The notes below the pieces were generated by a model that saw only the letters and a list, made by a program, of their open reading frames with translations, did not search any database and was not told the origin of the DNA. Positions 17,867 through 27,005 of a stretch of DNA of 64,000 nucleotides are shown in pieces. The translations under genes were made by a program, and so were the position numbers. Source of the stretch: an uncultured Nitrosospira sp. (GTDB lineage Bacteria; Nitrospirota; Nitrospiria; Nitrospirales; Nitrospiraceae); assembly GCA_900696515.1 (NCBI GenBank), contig CAADGK010000093.1, forward strand, positions 62,001 through 126,000, given 5' to 3'. The number at the start of each line of letters is the position of its first letter. Positions within the stretch are counted from its first letter, which is position 1.

Positions 17867-20800
17867 TCATGACGGCACCATCACTTCTTCCTGCACGATC
17901 CTGGCCCATTCCCCGTTCGGGCGATAGCGATACCAGTCTCCGGCCTCCGGGTCGAAGACGATCAGGTGAACCCATTCATTGTGATAATAATGCTGAAGAA
18001 CTTCATGCCGGGCAATGAGTTTTTCGATTCCGTTCCGAGGCGCTTCAACGATCGTCAACAACCGCATCGGCTCATGGTACGGCATCTCCCCGTTCATCAC
18101 CGTCTGCCGCGCTAATCCCAGTCGAAGATCACTCCAAGGACCGGACATGATGCCGAACCGTCCGACCACGTTGTGATAGATCTTGCTGCCGCTGCCATAG
18201 ACTTCGTTGTCGACGGCGGAAAAGTAGTGTTCCATGTTGATCCACTGTGCGACAACCTGAGGAGCGGTCAGCAAGACTTCCAGGAAACGCGTCGTCGGGT
18301 CTTCTCGATAGTCATACGAATGCAGAAACATCCGACCGGTGAAATCCAGCCCTTTCGTCCATTCGCGACGACCGACCAGGAACGTGGTATTCCCGGAGAG
18401 CCCCCACTCGGGTCGAACTTGACTCCAGTCCACGCTGCGCCCTTGCACATGAGCCGTGGCCTGTGATTCGTCCAACGGCTGCCGGACTTCCGGAAATCGA
18501 CCGCATCGCTCAAGGCTGGCCAGCTCCGATGCTTCCCGCAGATCATCCTGGAGCCGTGCGAGGTCGGCACGATGGGTCGGCGGCACGTCCTCGAGGTCGA
18601 ATAAATGGATCGTGTCCGTCGTGGTATTCATCTGGCCGGCGAGGAAATGCGTGTCGGACGGGATATCGATCCCGGTCTTCCGTAACCGCGCACGGACCTT
18701 GTCGTTGTTCGCCATCATGGCGAGGACCCGGGCATTGGGCTGTCCCTCGTTCCCGCCGCATGCGCCGCAGTCGAGCGCCGACTCATAGGGGTTGTTCTCC
18801 GATGCGCTGCCGTGCGCGCAGAACAGGATGAGCCGGGCAAAGTTCTTCGTCAGGCCCATCATCCGCAGGGCGGTCTCGACGGTCAGGGTCTGCTCCTCGA
18901 GCGTGAAGCCGGTTCTGGTCAGCCGTTCCTTGAATCGCGATGACGCACGCGGGTTGACGTCGTACTCACGTCGGAGAACGAGGATAAACGCGTCGAGCGC
19001 ATCTGCCTTCAAGCCGACGGCTTCCGCCTCGGTCAGGAATCCCGTGTCCGGCTGTTCTCCGCCCTGAAGGGCCCGCTGCCGCAGTCCCTCGATGAGCGAC
19101 GGGGTGATGTGCATGCTACGGAGCCCAAGGCGCTCCTGGAGCGCCATCCGTACCAGCTTTTGATGCTCGACCGTCAACATCTCCGAGGTATCCGTCGGGG
19201 ACAACTTGTTTACCGTCAGAGTGGTCGGGAGCGACGGCACGAATTGCCGCTGCAGCCAGCTTGCCACGCGCCGATAGAGCGACGGGAGGAGAGTCTTCCC
19301 GAAAATCGGGAGGCTATAAAACCAGCCGATGGACTCGACCATTACATAGGGAGTAATGACGTTTTCTTTCAGGTCGTGCATCAACGTGTGGCCCGCGTGG
19401 ACCCACTTCGTCCAGACCTGATGTTGCGAGACCTTGTGATCCAGATAGCTTCGCGGGATTTCGCGGACTTCGTTCTTGGCCCGCATGATGACGGGGAACT
19501 GTTCCGTATCATGCTCTTTCCCCCAGGCGCGGTACCGGATGAAGGCGGCGAAGAAGCCGGCGAAGCCAAAGGTCTCATGCGGGCCGATTGATTCGAGGTG
19601 GCGACGAAACGGCTCCGATCGGACATCGATGCAATAGACGGACTGTGAATAGGGGCGAAGAGGAGGGGTTGCCGGCTTGTCCGTGCGCTCCTGTTTGGAC
19701 GCGGCGACGAGTTGTCCGATCAATGGCTCGTGATAGCCGGCTTCGAAGGCCTTCAGCCAGACGATCCCGTGGTCCGATTCCGGGAAGGCCTCGATCCATT
19801 CGATGACCTGTTTCAACGCCTGGGGCTCACTCCCGACCAGTTGTTCATCGAGCATCTCGAGGGATCGGCTCAATGCGAGGAGTCGCCGGGCATTTCCACG
19901 CCGGCGCGCGGCCTGGTGTCTGGGAACCACCTCGGTACGATAGCGCGCGAGCACCGTGTTCCAGCCTTGTCCTTTCCGATGGGCCAGCCGATCGACTTCT
20001 TCGGCGTAGAGTGCCGGCAGATGCCCGGCGATCCGCTGTCGTCGCAGATAGTACTCTTCCGAATAGTCCCGCATATAGGCGACGATCTCGTCGAATCGTC
20101 CTTGAATATCCAGGTACTCCCGACAAGCCGCCTGCACAAGCTCACGGGCGTACCACAAGCGAATGGCGAGGAACTTCACCAGACCGACCGGGTGGGCCTG
20201 TTGCCAGGGATAGTCGCGTTCTTCTCCCCGCCATTTGATAAAGCCGGCCCACCCCGGGAGCGCGGTCAACTGGAGCGACAGATAATCCTGCCGCAGTTCC
20301 GTCGGAATGCCCAACAGGTTCAGACTGTCGAGCAGCGTGTCTTCCGGATGATCGGGGAGCGCGGCAATTTTACGGCGACTGTCGGGAATCCCGATGAGCG
20401 ACCATTCTTGTGCGGCGAGCCGCCTCCAGGACCGGTACAGCCCCTCGTCGCGGTCGGACATGGCCCACGCGGCATGCCCCTCGTCGAGAAAAGCCGAGCA
20501 CCACTTGATCATCTGCTCATTGATAGTCTGGACGATGGAGGTGCCAAGGGTGTCGTCACACCAGTGCGACAGGGTGAGCCACCGGCAGAGCGCCGAGTGG
20601 TTGGTCTCCACGACTTTTTTCACGCGATCGTCAAGGGAAGGCGTCTCCAGGACCTGCTCCAGCTTCCTCGCGATCCGCTCAATCAGATCCCGGTCGGGAT
20701 CATCCAGCTGATCGTCGAGCGGTTCTCGCACGGGGGAACAGATCCCCTCCGTCAGGCAAGCCCGCAAGACGTCCTTATGGGTCACCGAACGAGGTCCCAG

Positions 20801-21103
20801 GACGATCGTTCGATCGCTGGCCGAGGGCGGCAGGGCCGCATCCAGGTGCTCCACTCGAATGCGACCGGATGTGACGTAGGCACGATACAGGGCGCTCGGG
20901 AGGTAGCCGTCTCCATTCAAGAATTGTTTGCCGCGCCGGACCGTTTCTTCGAAGGGAAGATATTCCAGGCTGTGCAACGGATTGTGGTGGACGAACGTCC
21001 GCATCGGCCAGTACTGGGCGATGATTTCGCCCGCAAGGCGGACGACGCCGCGGAGTTCCATCCGTTTCGACTCGAGATCCATCGATTCATTCACCGGTGT
21101 CAT
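17867..21103 (-). CDS. dabA: DabA-type inorganic-carbon accumulation subunit (DUF2309/UPF0753)
   Basis: The ATG at 21103 overlaps the previous stop as ATGA, fixing the start; the frame extends upstream only within that gene. The 1078-aa protein is a DabA homologue, a beta-carbonic-anhydrase-like zinc protein that works with a membrane DabB subunit to trap CO2 as bicarbonate. The four expected zinc/catalytic residues are present: Cys491 and Asp493 in YCIDVRSE, His764 in CAHGSASENNPYES, and Cys779 in LDCGACGG. The C-x-D and H-x14-C spacings match characterised DabA. It is longer than the roughly 830-aa DabA of Halothiobacillus. The protein is soluble and probably bound to the inner membrane face. 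Confidence 0.88.
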   Translation of the reverse strand: MTPVNESMDLESKRMELRGVVRLAGEIIAQYWPMRTFVHHNPLHSLEYLPFEETVRRGKQFLNGDGYLPSALYRAYVTSGRIRVEHLDAALPPSASDRTIVLGPRSVTHKDVLRACLTEGICSPVREPLDDQLDDPDRDLIERIARKLEQVLETPSLDDRVKKVVETNHSALCRWLTLSHWCDDTLGTSIVQTINEQMIKWCSAFLDEGHAAWAMSDRDEGLYRSWRRLAAQEWSLIGIPDSRRKIAALPDHPEDTLLDSLNLLGIPTELRQDYLSLQLTALPGWAGFIKWRGEERDYPWQQAHPVGLVKFLAIRLWYARELVQAACREYLDIQGRFDEIVAYMRDYSEEYYLRRQRIAGHLPALYAEEVDRLAHRKGQGWNTVLARYRTEVVPRHQAARRRGNARRLLALSRSLEMLDEQLVGSEPQALKQVIEWIEAFPESDHGIVWLKAFEAGYHEPLIGQLVAASKQERTDKPATPPLRPYSQSVYCIDVRSEPFRRHLESIGPHETFGFAGFFAAFIRYRAWGKEHDTEQFPVIMRAKNEVREIPRSYLDHKVSQHQVWTKWVHAGHTLMHDLKENVITPYVMVESIGWFYSLPIFGKTLLPSLYRRVASWLQRQFVPSLPTTLTVNKLSPTDTSEMLTVEHQKLVRMALQERLGLRSMHITPSLIEGLRQRALQGGEQPDTGFLTEAEAVGLKADALDAFILVLRREYDVNPRASSRFKERLTRTGFTLEEQTLTVETALRMMGLTKNFARLILFCAHGSASENNPYESALDCGACGGNEGQPNARVLAMMANNDKVRARLRKTGIDIPSDTHFLAGQMNTTTDTIHLFDLEDVPPTHRADLARLQDDLREASELASLERCGRFPEVRQPLDESQATAHVQGRSVDWSQVRPEWGLSGNTTFLVGRREWTKGLDFTGRMFLHSYDYREDPTTRFLEVLLTAPQVVAQWINMEHYFSAVDNEVYGSGSKIYHNVVGRFGIMSGPWSDLRLGLARQTVMNGEMPYHEPMRLLTIVEAPRNGIEKLIARHEVLQHYYHNEWVHLIVFDPEAGDWYRYRPNGEWARIVQEEVMVPS

Positions 21104-22392
21104 GGAATCGCTCGCGAAAGATTTCCGGCCATCGACTGCGTGGCCGTCGACGTCCACCACTCGATGGGGGCCAGTCCCAGCACCGTGAGGATGACGATCG
21201 TGACGGTCAGGGCAGCCCATTCTTGCTGCACGACATCGCGATATCGAAGGTCACCGCGCCTGGTTCCGAACAACAATCGTTGCACCGCGCTCATGAGATA
21301 CCAGGAAGCCGCCAGCCAGGCCGACGACATGATCATCAGACCGATGAGTGACGGAATCGGCGCGTGGAGCAGCAAGCCCGTCAGTCCGGCGAAGACGCCG
21401 AAGGGGGGAAGCCCCATCGCCGCCAATGCCAACAGAGACAACAGCACGGCATAGCGCGGCATTGAAGAGGCCAATCCGCTGATCGAGGATGGATCGACGT
21501 CGTCGCCATAGCGTGTCCGAATGATTTGCCAGGCAATCAGCAGCCCGCACGTCGCAAGGCCGATGGAGGCGACAAAGACGGCGGCGCGAGACGTCGCCAG
21601 GCTGGATGCCGAGGTATGCCACCAGAGCATGGAAAAGAAGGAGAGACCGGCATAAGACAGCATGAGCCGAACGCGAGTCTGTGCCAGGGCTTTGACGGCT
21701 CCGTACAACGCTCCGATCAGCGCGAGGAGGCCGACGATCCCGGAGATCGCCGCAGGTATGATGTGCAGGGCCGAGGCCATGAGGTGCAGGCCGACGGCGG
21801 GAAGAAGAAACGCCGAGAATGAGGGGAGATTGCCGGGCAGCCGTGTGAGCGCAATCAGATAGCCGGTGTGGAACGGCAGGAGTGGGATCAGCACCGCCGA
21901 AGTGACCAGGGCCCCCAACGATGAAAGCGGATGGGTGGCCAGTGCGGCGACGATCACTCCAAGCGCGGCGAGACAAAACTGGCTGATCCCCCACCATGAA
22001 ATCGGCCACAAGATCGTGTGGTGACGTACCAACAGGCCGGTTATGGTCACCAACAATGCCAGGAGGAACAGCTGACTCAACGGCGCCGGATGGGCGATGG
22101 TACCGATCCCCAGTCCGAGGATGACCATGGTCATGAGCCAAGACAGACGGTGGTCCTTCTGAACCGGCTGTCCCAAGATGGAAATCATGGCCACGATCGG
22201 AAGCAGACCGAGGAGCAGGGCGCCCTCCGGCAGGTTTGTCGTCAGTTTCAGAATCGGGGCGACCGTGATGAGGCACCAGATGACGCACGATTTCTTCAGC
22301 TGCGGCGCGTCGTCCCAAAGTATTCGACCGGCCAGGGCGCCGATGAGCGGAATGCAGGTGGCAAGCCAAGAATAAATAATCGCGCTCGTCAT
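21100..22392 (-). CDS. ND2/ND4-like proton-conducting membrane subunit of the Dab operon
   Basis: The start at 22392 forms an ATGA overlap with the preceding dabB-like gene; a longer open frame to 23046 is a shadow inside that gene. The 430-aa protein is almost entirely membrane segments and has a complex-I antiporter-type layout, including LMLSYAGLSFFSMLWWH and a late MGLPPFGVFAGLTGLLLH loop like that of NuoN/NuoM. It also overlaps dabA by four bases. In characterised two-gene Dab systems only one such subunit is present, so this is an extra antiporter-like subunit. Its contribution to ion coupling is inferred. Confidence 0.75.
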   Translation of the reverse strand: MTSAIIYSWLATCIPLIGALAGRILWDDAPQLKKSCVIWCLITVAPILKLTTNLPEGALLLGLLPIVAMISILGQPVQKDHRLSWLMTMVILGLGIGTIAHPAPLSQLFLLALLVTITGLLVRHHTILWPISWWGISQFCLAALGVIVAALATHPLSSLGALVTSAVLIPLLPFHTGYLIALTRLPGNLPSFSAFLLPAVGLHLMASALHIIPAAISGIVGLLALIGALYGAVKALAQTRVRLMLSYAGLSFFSMLWWHTSASSLATSRAAVFVASIGLATCGLLIAWQIIRTRYGDDVDPSSISGLASSMPRYAVLLSLLALAAMGLPPFGVFAGLTGLLLHAPIPSLIGLMIMSSAWLAASWYLMSAVQRLLFGTRRGDLRYRDVVQQEWAALTVTIVILTVLGLAPIEWWTSTATQSMAGNLSRAIP

Positions 22393-24095
22393 CGCCGGGA
22401 CCACCCTTCTTCCTGCTTGTCGACCCAGTGGATAAACCGCAACGCGACTTGCCCCAGGCGCCCGTAGCATTCGTCGCCATACAACCGGTTGATGAGCGCC
22501 ACATACGCTCGGTGCCGGATTCTCTCGATCCAGGCCGGTATCCAGACACTTCGCCCATGGGCCTTCAAATAGAGGTAGATCCAGCCGAGGATGGTCAGGC
22601 CGGTTGCCCCGGCAAGAAGCAGGTCGAATAACCAATTGGGAAGGTCGGCGGCCTTGAAATAGGCGGCGACTTCGTCCGGATTGGGATAGAGGAACGCGGT
22701 AAACGATTCCACCGCAAACAGGTAGATGAAAACCACGAAGAGGAGCGTCACCAGCATGGTGGAGGACACTTTCCAGGATGCGACCGCGCGCAGCCGCGTG
22801 AGCGTCAGAATGGCCTGCGACGAAGTGATCCAAATGAAGAAGAGGATGATGACGGTCCCCTGAGACTCCAGCAAGGGAATGTGCAGCACCCCGTGGGTCG
22901 CCAGGAGAATCAGCAGAGGGATCACCAAACTTGTCAGAAGCCCCGTCGACCAGGTGAGCTTCGACAGCTGGTCCTCCTCGTGGTGGGTATGGCCTGGGTG
23001 GGGGAAATGTGGCTCGAGCCGGGCCTTCTGAATCACGTTTCCACAATTGAGAAAGACCGTGGCCTTAAACAGCCCGTGCGCGATGAGATGGAAGACGGCC
23101 AGCGAGAACGCGCCCAGCCCGCATTCCATGATCATGTATCCCATCTGGCCGATCGTGGACAGTCCCAACGTCTTCTTGATGTCGCTCTGCACCAGCATCA
23201 TGGAGGCCCCCAGCACCGCGGTCACCGTGCCGACCACGAGCGCGACGTGCAGGGTGACCGAACTCAGGCCGAAGAGCGGCGCCATGCGATTGATCAGGAA
23301 CCCTCCGGCATTGATGATGCCCGCATGGAGCAAGCCGTGTACGGGTGTCGGTGCGAACAGGGAACTCGGTAACCAGAGGTGAAGCGGAAACTGCGCGGAT
23401 TTCCCCATCGCCCCGACGAACATCAGCAGAGTAATGGCGGTGGCGGCATCGATGTCCATGCCTGGCCACAGTGCCACGGTGTGAGGGGCGGTCGTCGCGC
23501 GCGCGAACAGCTCGGGGATCTCCAGCGTTCCGTATACCTGGTAGGTGAGGATGATTCCCATCAGGAAGGCCATATCGGCCACGCGCAGCACCGTGAACGT
23601 TTTGTAGGCTCCGTCGAGCGTCGGAGCATGGCTATGGTTGTGCGCCAGGATGTAGAGCAAGTAACTGAGCAGTTGCCAGAACAGGAACAGCATCATGAGA
23701 TTGGCGCTGGATACCATGCAGAGCAGCACGAAGTCTGTGAGGCAAATCAACGTCAGATACCGTCGGTAGTGGCGGTCCTGATACATATAGTTCACGGAGT
23801 AGGTATAGATGATCAGGCTGACGGCCGAAATCAGCGTCATCATGACGCCGCTGAGCCGATCGATATAGAACCCGAAGGGGATCGGGAGAGACGCAACCGC
23901 GGCCGGGTTATAGAATTGGAGGGTGATCGGTCCCGAGACCGTCACGGCATACAGAGTCCCAGCAGCTCCCACACAGGCGGCTCCCATCAGCAGCGCGGCG
24001 ATCTTGGCGTGGGCATAGCGGGTCGAGTCTTCTGCGCAGACCACGACCAGCGCCGCGACCAGGGGAAGCAAAGGGATGAGCAGAGCAGCCCACAT
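22389..24095 (-). CDS. dabB: DabB-like (NuoL/ND5-type) membrane subunit
   Basis: The 568-aa polytopic protein belongs to the proton-conducting antiporter family. It shows FYIDRLSGVMMTLISAVSLIIYTYSVNYM, LFLFWQLLSYLLYIL, and the core FVGAMGKSAQFPLHLWLP followed by TPVHGLLHAGIINAGGFLI, as in NuoL. A histidine-rich loop (HFPHPGHTHHEED) follows the central segments. As first gene of an operon ending in dabA it is the natural DabB partner, thought to couple CO2 hydration to the ion gradient. The upstream leader contains a long-armed hairpin. Confidence 0.82.
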   Translation of the reverse strand: MWAALLIPLLPLVAALVVVCAEDSTRYAHAKIAALLMGAACVGAAGTLYAVTVSGPITLQFYNPAAVASLPIPFGFYIDRLSGVMMTLISAVSLIIYTYSVNYMYQDRHYRRYLTLICLTDFVLLCMVSSANLMMLFLFWQLLSYLLYILAHNHSHAPTLDGAYKTFTVLRVADMAFLMGIILTYQVYGTLEIPELFARATTAPHTVALWPGMDIDAATAITLLMFVGAMGKSAQFPLHLWLPSSLFAPTPVHGLLHAGIINAGGFLINRMAPLFGLSSVTLHVALVVGTVTAVLGASMMLVQSDIKKTLGLSTIGQMGYMIMECGLGAFSLAVFHLIAHGLFKATVFLNCGNVIQKARLEPHFPHPGHTHHEEDQLSKLTWSTGLLTSLVIPLLILLATHGVLHIPLLESQGTVIILFFIWITSSQAILTLTRLRAVASWKVSSTMLVTLLFVVFIYLFAVESFTAFLYPNPDEVAAYFKAADLPNWLFDLLLAGATGLTILGWIYLYLKAHGRSVWIPAWIERIRHRAYVALINRLYGDECYGRLGQVALRFIHWVDKQEEGWSRR

Positions 24096-24123
24096 CGGTT
24101 CGGTCTCGCCTCAGAAAACACAA

Positions 24124-24171
24124 AAGCCAACCGCCTCGCGCCGACCCACGGTCGACACAAACGGTTGGCTT
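24124..24171 (-). promoter_or_regulatory. Leader hairpin upstream of the Dab operon
   Basis: A perfect ten-base inverted repeat (AAGCCAACCG at 24124-24133 and CGGTTGGCTT at 24162-24171) brackets a 28-base G+C-rich loop. It lies 29 bases upstream of the dabB-like start codon and would fold in the 5' leader, or act as a DNA operator. Confidence 0.45.
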
Positions 24172-24417
24172 GTACTGCGACCGGCCTCTCAGGATGAAAT
24201 GCGAGTCGCCCTACGGCCTACGACGGAAAAACAGCCGTCTTGCCCGTCCGCAAGCAATCTTGTGGAAAGGCAACACTGCATGCCACCGATAATGCGGCTC
24301 CATCAATAATATGGGGCAACGTATAGCGTCAAGCTCGAAATGGGCACGCAGGCCCCCGTTTCCGTCCTGCGGGAGCCGAAAGATGCCGCACGAAGCTCGA
24401 GACTGAGGCGAAAGTCC

Positions 24418-24532
24418 TAGCCCGCAGCATTCATGAACACTTCTACGGCAATCGGCGATCCGCTGTTTCGCCGGTCCTTCGACCTTGCTCAGGACGGTGA
24501 GCCTGTCGAACCGTCATGAATACTGCGGGCTA
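24418..24532. repeat. Complete palindromic repeat element with terminal inverted repeats (115 bp)
   Basis: The ends TAGCCCGCAGCATTCATGAA (24418-24437) and GTCATGAATACTGCGGGCTA (24513-24532) are inverted repeats matching at 18 of 20 bases. Inside are a core GCAATCGGCGATCCGCTGTT (24448-24467) and a 33-base TTCGAC...GTCGAA hairpin (24478-24510). Core, hairpin and right end recur at 25030-25242. It resembles a MITE or REP-like element with no coding capacity. The rest of 24096-24586 holds the Dab leader hairpin and the DUF2294 promoter. Confidence 0.7.
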
Positions 24533-24541
24533 TGGCAGTAC

Positions 24542-24571
24542 TTGTTCGCCTGCCTCGTGCGCTCTTATAAT
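24542..24571 (+). promoter_or_regulatory. Sigma-70-type promoter of the DUF2294 gene
   Basis: TTGTTC (24542-24547) and a perfect TATAAT (24566-24571) are 18 bases apart, 15 bases before the DUF2294 start codon. It begins ten bases beyond the right end of the repeat element. Confidence 0.5.
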
Positions 24572-24586
24572 CACGGGAGAGGGGCT

Positions 24587-24931
24587 ATGGAAAACTCAAT
24601 ACGCAATGCCGTCATCAGGTTCGAGCAAGAATTCATGGGCCGTGGTCCGGATGAAGTTCGAGCACTCGTCGCCCGCGACCTTGTTGTCGTCCGACTCAAA
24701 GGCGTCTTGACACCGGCCGAACGTCAGCTTGCCAAAACGGTGGAGGGGGTTGAGATGGTCAAGCAACTTCGGCAGAACTTGATCGCGCAGGGCAGGGAAA
24801 AGCTCTGTGAGCAAGTCGGCGAAATCACCGGGGCGAAGGTGCTTGGGCTCTTTACCGATATCGACGTGCAGCTCGGCGAACGAGTCCTTGTTTTCACGAC
24901 GGATCGTGAGATCCAATATGGGACGAGGTAG
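24587..24931 (+). CDS. DUF2294 domain protein (114 aa)
   Basis: The ATG at 24587 follows GGGAGAGG; the longer open frame runs back into the repeat element. The protein matches DUF2294: IRFEQEFMGRGPDEVRALVARDLVVVRLKGVLTPAERQLAKT, EGVEMVKQLRQNL, and a C-terminal ITGAKVLGLFTDIDVQLGERVLVFTTD. This is a small soluble alpha/beta family of unknown biochemical role. A more diverged copy lies at 40460-40840 in the icd operon. Confidence 0.85.
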   Translation: MENSIRNAVIRFEQEFMGRGPDEVRALVARDLVVVRLKGVLTPAERQLAKTVEGVEMVKQLRQNLIAQGREKLCEQVGEITGAKVLGLFTDIDVQLGERVLVFTTDREIQYGTR

Positions 24932-25029
24932 CAGGCCGCCGGATGGCGGCAGCTTCAGCTCCATTACATGATCCCTTCGGTCATGAAGGGTTAGTGGTTC
25001 TATGTCGCAGTATCCATCACTCTTCTGCT

Positions 25030-25242
25030 GCAATCGCCGATCCGCTGTTGAGACAATATGCGTCGATCGTCGTTCGCCTTTCGATAGAACTTAGGGCCAT
25101 GAGCTTGCCGAACGGTGAAGCATCTCGGTCAGCGGTTTTGAGTTTGAGGTTTCAGGTTGTCCGGAAACTTGGAACCTGAAACGTGGAACTAGAAACGTCC
25201 CCAGGCGACTTCAGCACGAACCGGTATGAGTAATGCGGCCTA
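25030..25242. repeat. Second copy of the palindromic repeat family, with insert
   Basis: The core (25030-25049, 19 of 20 bases as in the 24.4-kb copy) is followed by a 33-base hairpin (25080-25112). A module with GGAAACTTGGAACCTGAAAC comes next (about 25138-25207), then a right end (25217-25242) like the first copy. The last three bases are the stop codon of the antiporter gene to its right. The rest of the 24932-25239 spacer has no gene. Confidence 0.6.
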
Positions 25243-26628
25243 GTGCACCGGCGCCTCGGCCGGTTGTGCAACAGAAGACGTGGTGACCGGCGGATCGCCT
25301 CGCTTCGGACCCGGGTGCCAGCCCATGACCGCGAGCAGCACCAAGAAGCTGATGACATACGCGACTGCCACATGCCAGCCGTGATACAACCATTGACCGA
25401 CGTTCTTCGCATTCGGATACATGTTGGATAACGCCACGCCGGCCGACGAGCCGAACCACATCATCGAGCCGCCGAACCCCACTGTGTAGGCGAGCATACC
25501 CCAGTCATAGCCGCCTTGCTTCAGCGCGAGCGCGGTGAGCGGGATGTTGTCGAACACCGCGGAGATGAATCCGAGCCCCATGGCTGATTGCCAGGATGCG
25601 ACCGGCAATTTTTCAACCGGCATCATCGAGGCGCAGGTGACCAGGGCAAGCAGAAATATCGTCCCTTTGGTCGCGTCGGGTAACAGACTCCAATCCGGTT
25701 TGCGTACCGGCGCCGAGACTAGAATGGCCAGTGCCACGGCCACGCCGATGAATGGAAAGCTGTCGGCGATCTCGGGGTGGACCAAATTGATATACACGTT
25801 GGTGGAAATCGCCGTCACCAAGATGAATGCCACAATCCCGACGCGGGCCCAGTCCACATGCGCGCCGCCCGGCTCATAGGCCCTCAAGGGCGAATACTTG
25901 TTCTGTTGCAATGCGGCCGGGATACCGAACAGGACCAGTGCAACCACTGCGGCGACATAGGCGTGGAAAACTTGGGCCGGGCTCACGCCGTCGATCCACA
26001 TCATCGTGGTCGTGGTGTCGCCCACCACGCTGCCCGAACCACCAGCATTGGAGGCGGCAACGATCGCGGCGAGGTACCCGATGTGGACTTTGCCGCGAAA
26101 GACGGTGTGCGCCATGGTACCCCCGATCAATGCCGCGGCGATGTTGTCGAGAAACGATGACAGCACAAACACGGTTGCAAGCAGCGCGAAGGCCCCCTTC
26201 GCCTGTCCGGGCAGGTACTTCGGCAGCACGGCCGGAACATGACTCTCCTCGAAATGTTTGGACAGCAAGGCAAAGCCCAGCAACAGGCACAGCAGATTGG
26301 AAAGAATCACCCACTCATGGGCGAAGTGGCCAAGCAGGCCTGGTATGCCATCGCCGGTCTTGAACCCGGTGAATATCAATTTGTACAACGCAATCGTGCC
26401 GAGTCCCGTGAGCGCTACCTGCAGTGTGTGGTGGTGGAACAGCGCGACACCCAGCAGCGTGAGGGCGAACAGGATGAAGTCGAACGGGATGCCGAACACG
26501 GTGGGTGGGTCGGTTGCTGCGACAGCCAACGACGGGACTAACCATAACGCGAACGAGGCTCCGGCGAGGACCAGCCGAGGGCCGATGGCCGCGCACGACG
26601 ATGGGATCTTCTGCTCTTCAAAACGCAT
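25240..26628 (-). CDS. NhaD/ArsB-type Na+:H+ antiporter (ion transporter superfamily)
   Basis: The ATG at 26628 is chosen for AGAGGAG just upstream; two earlier Met codons lack one. The 462-aa protein has about 12 membrane segments and the NhaD-like motifs FLDNIAAALIGG near the middle and FISAVFDNIPLTALAL near the end. It also has SNAGGSGSVVGDTTTTMMW, the loop typical of the citrate/NhaD/ArsB superfamily. The most likely role is sodium or proton exchange at the inner membrane, fitting the Na+-pumping Nqr genes that follow. A tricarboxylate or arsenite substrate cannot be excluded. Its stop codon lies in a repeat element. Confidence 0.75.
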   Translation of the reverse strand: MRFEEQKIPSSCAAIGPRLVLAGASFALWLVPSLAVAATDPPTVFGIPFDFILFALTLLGVALFHHHTLQVALTGLGTIALYKLIFTGFKTGDGIPGLLGHFAHEWVILSNLLCLLLGFALLSKHFEESHVPAVLPKYLPGQAKGAFALLATVFVLSSFLDNIAAALIGGTMAHTVFRGKVHIGYLAAIVAASNAGGSGSVVGDTTTTMMWIDGVSPAQVFHAYVAAVVALVLFGIPAALQQNKYSPLRAYEPGGAHVDWARVGIVAFILVTAISTNVYINLVHPEIADSFPFIGVAVALAILVSAPVRKPDWSLLPDATKGTIFLLALVTCASMMPVEKLPVASWQSAMGLGFISAVFDNIPLTALALKQGGYDWGMLAYTVGFGGSMMWFGSSAGVALSNMYPNAKNVGQWLYHGWHVAVAYVISFLVLLAVMGWHPGPKRGDPPVTTSSVAQPAEAPVH

Positions 26629-27005
26629 GACGCTCCTCTGCATCACGGTCGTCGCGCAAGCGCCCGATCCGGCGAATGTCGACGAGAAGTGTGTTGATCT
26701 TCTTTACGGTGGATCGGGGATGGCCGAACGAGAATCGACCCTGTCCTGCCGAATTGTAAATCCAGAGGCCGTGGTTCGAAGTGACAACCGGACGATCCAG
26801 ATACACCGGAAATCCAAACGAACCCAGAAGCTACACAGGCAGGTAAGTGAAAATCAAGGTAAACTTTCCGCGCAGCACGCGTCGGCGACATCTCAGCGAA
26901 ACGTCTGGCCTTCGTTTTACCTAAGAGGTGAGGCGGAGCATGATCGGTACCGGGTCTTCCATGCAATGGGGACGAGCGGCTTGAAATGTTGCGTCGCAAC
27001 CCGAG
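26629..27005. other. Intergenic region upstream of the antiporter gene
   Basis: This spacer must contain the antiporter promoter on the minus strand. I found no gene, repeat copy or convincing sigma-54 or sigma-70 site in it. Confidence 0.4.

Noticed and set aside
19712-21454. A 580-aa open frame on the + strand opposite dabA, and similar long + strand frames opposite the dabB-like, nqr and antiporter genes
   Set aside because: They are antisense shadows of strongly conserved genes in a G+C-rich genome. Their translations are Arg/Pro/Gly/His-rich and match no family.
22393-23046. Upstream extension of the ND2/ND4-like gene to 648 aa
   Set aside because: The extra N-terminal 218 residues lie entirely inside the dabB-like gene in another frame and are not membrane-like. 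The ATGA overlap at 22392 is the real start.
24270-24285. Possible sigma-54 promoter for the Dab operon (minus strand, GGCATGCAGTGTTGC)
   Set aside because: The GG-to-GC spacing is one base too long, a change that normally abolishes sigma-54 promoters, and no dyad pair lies upstream.
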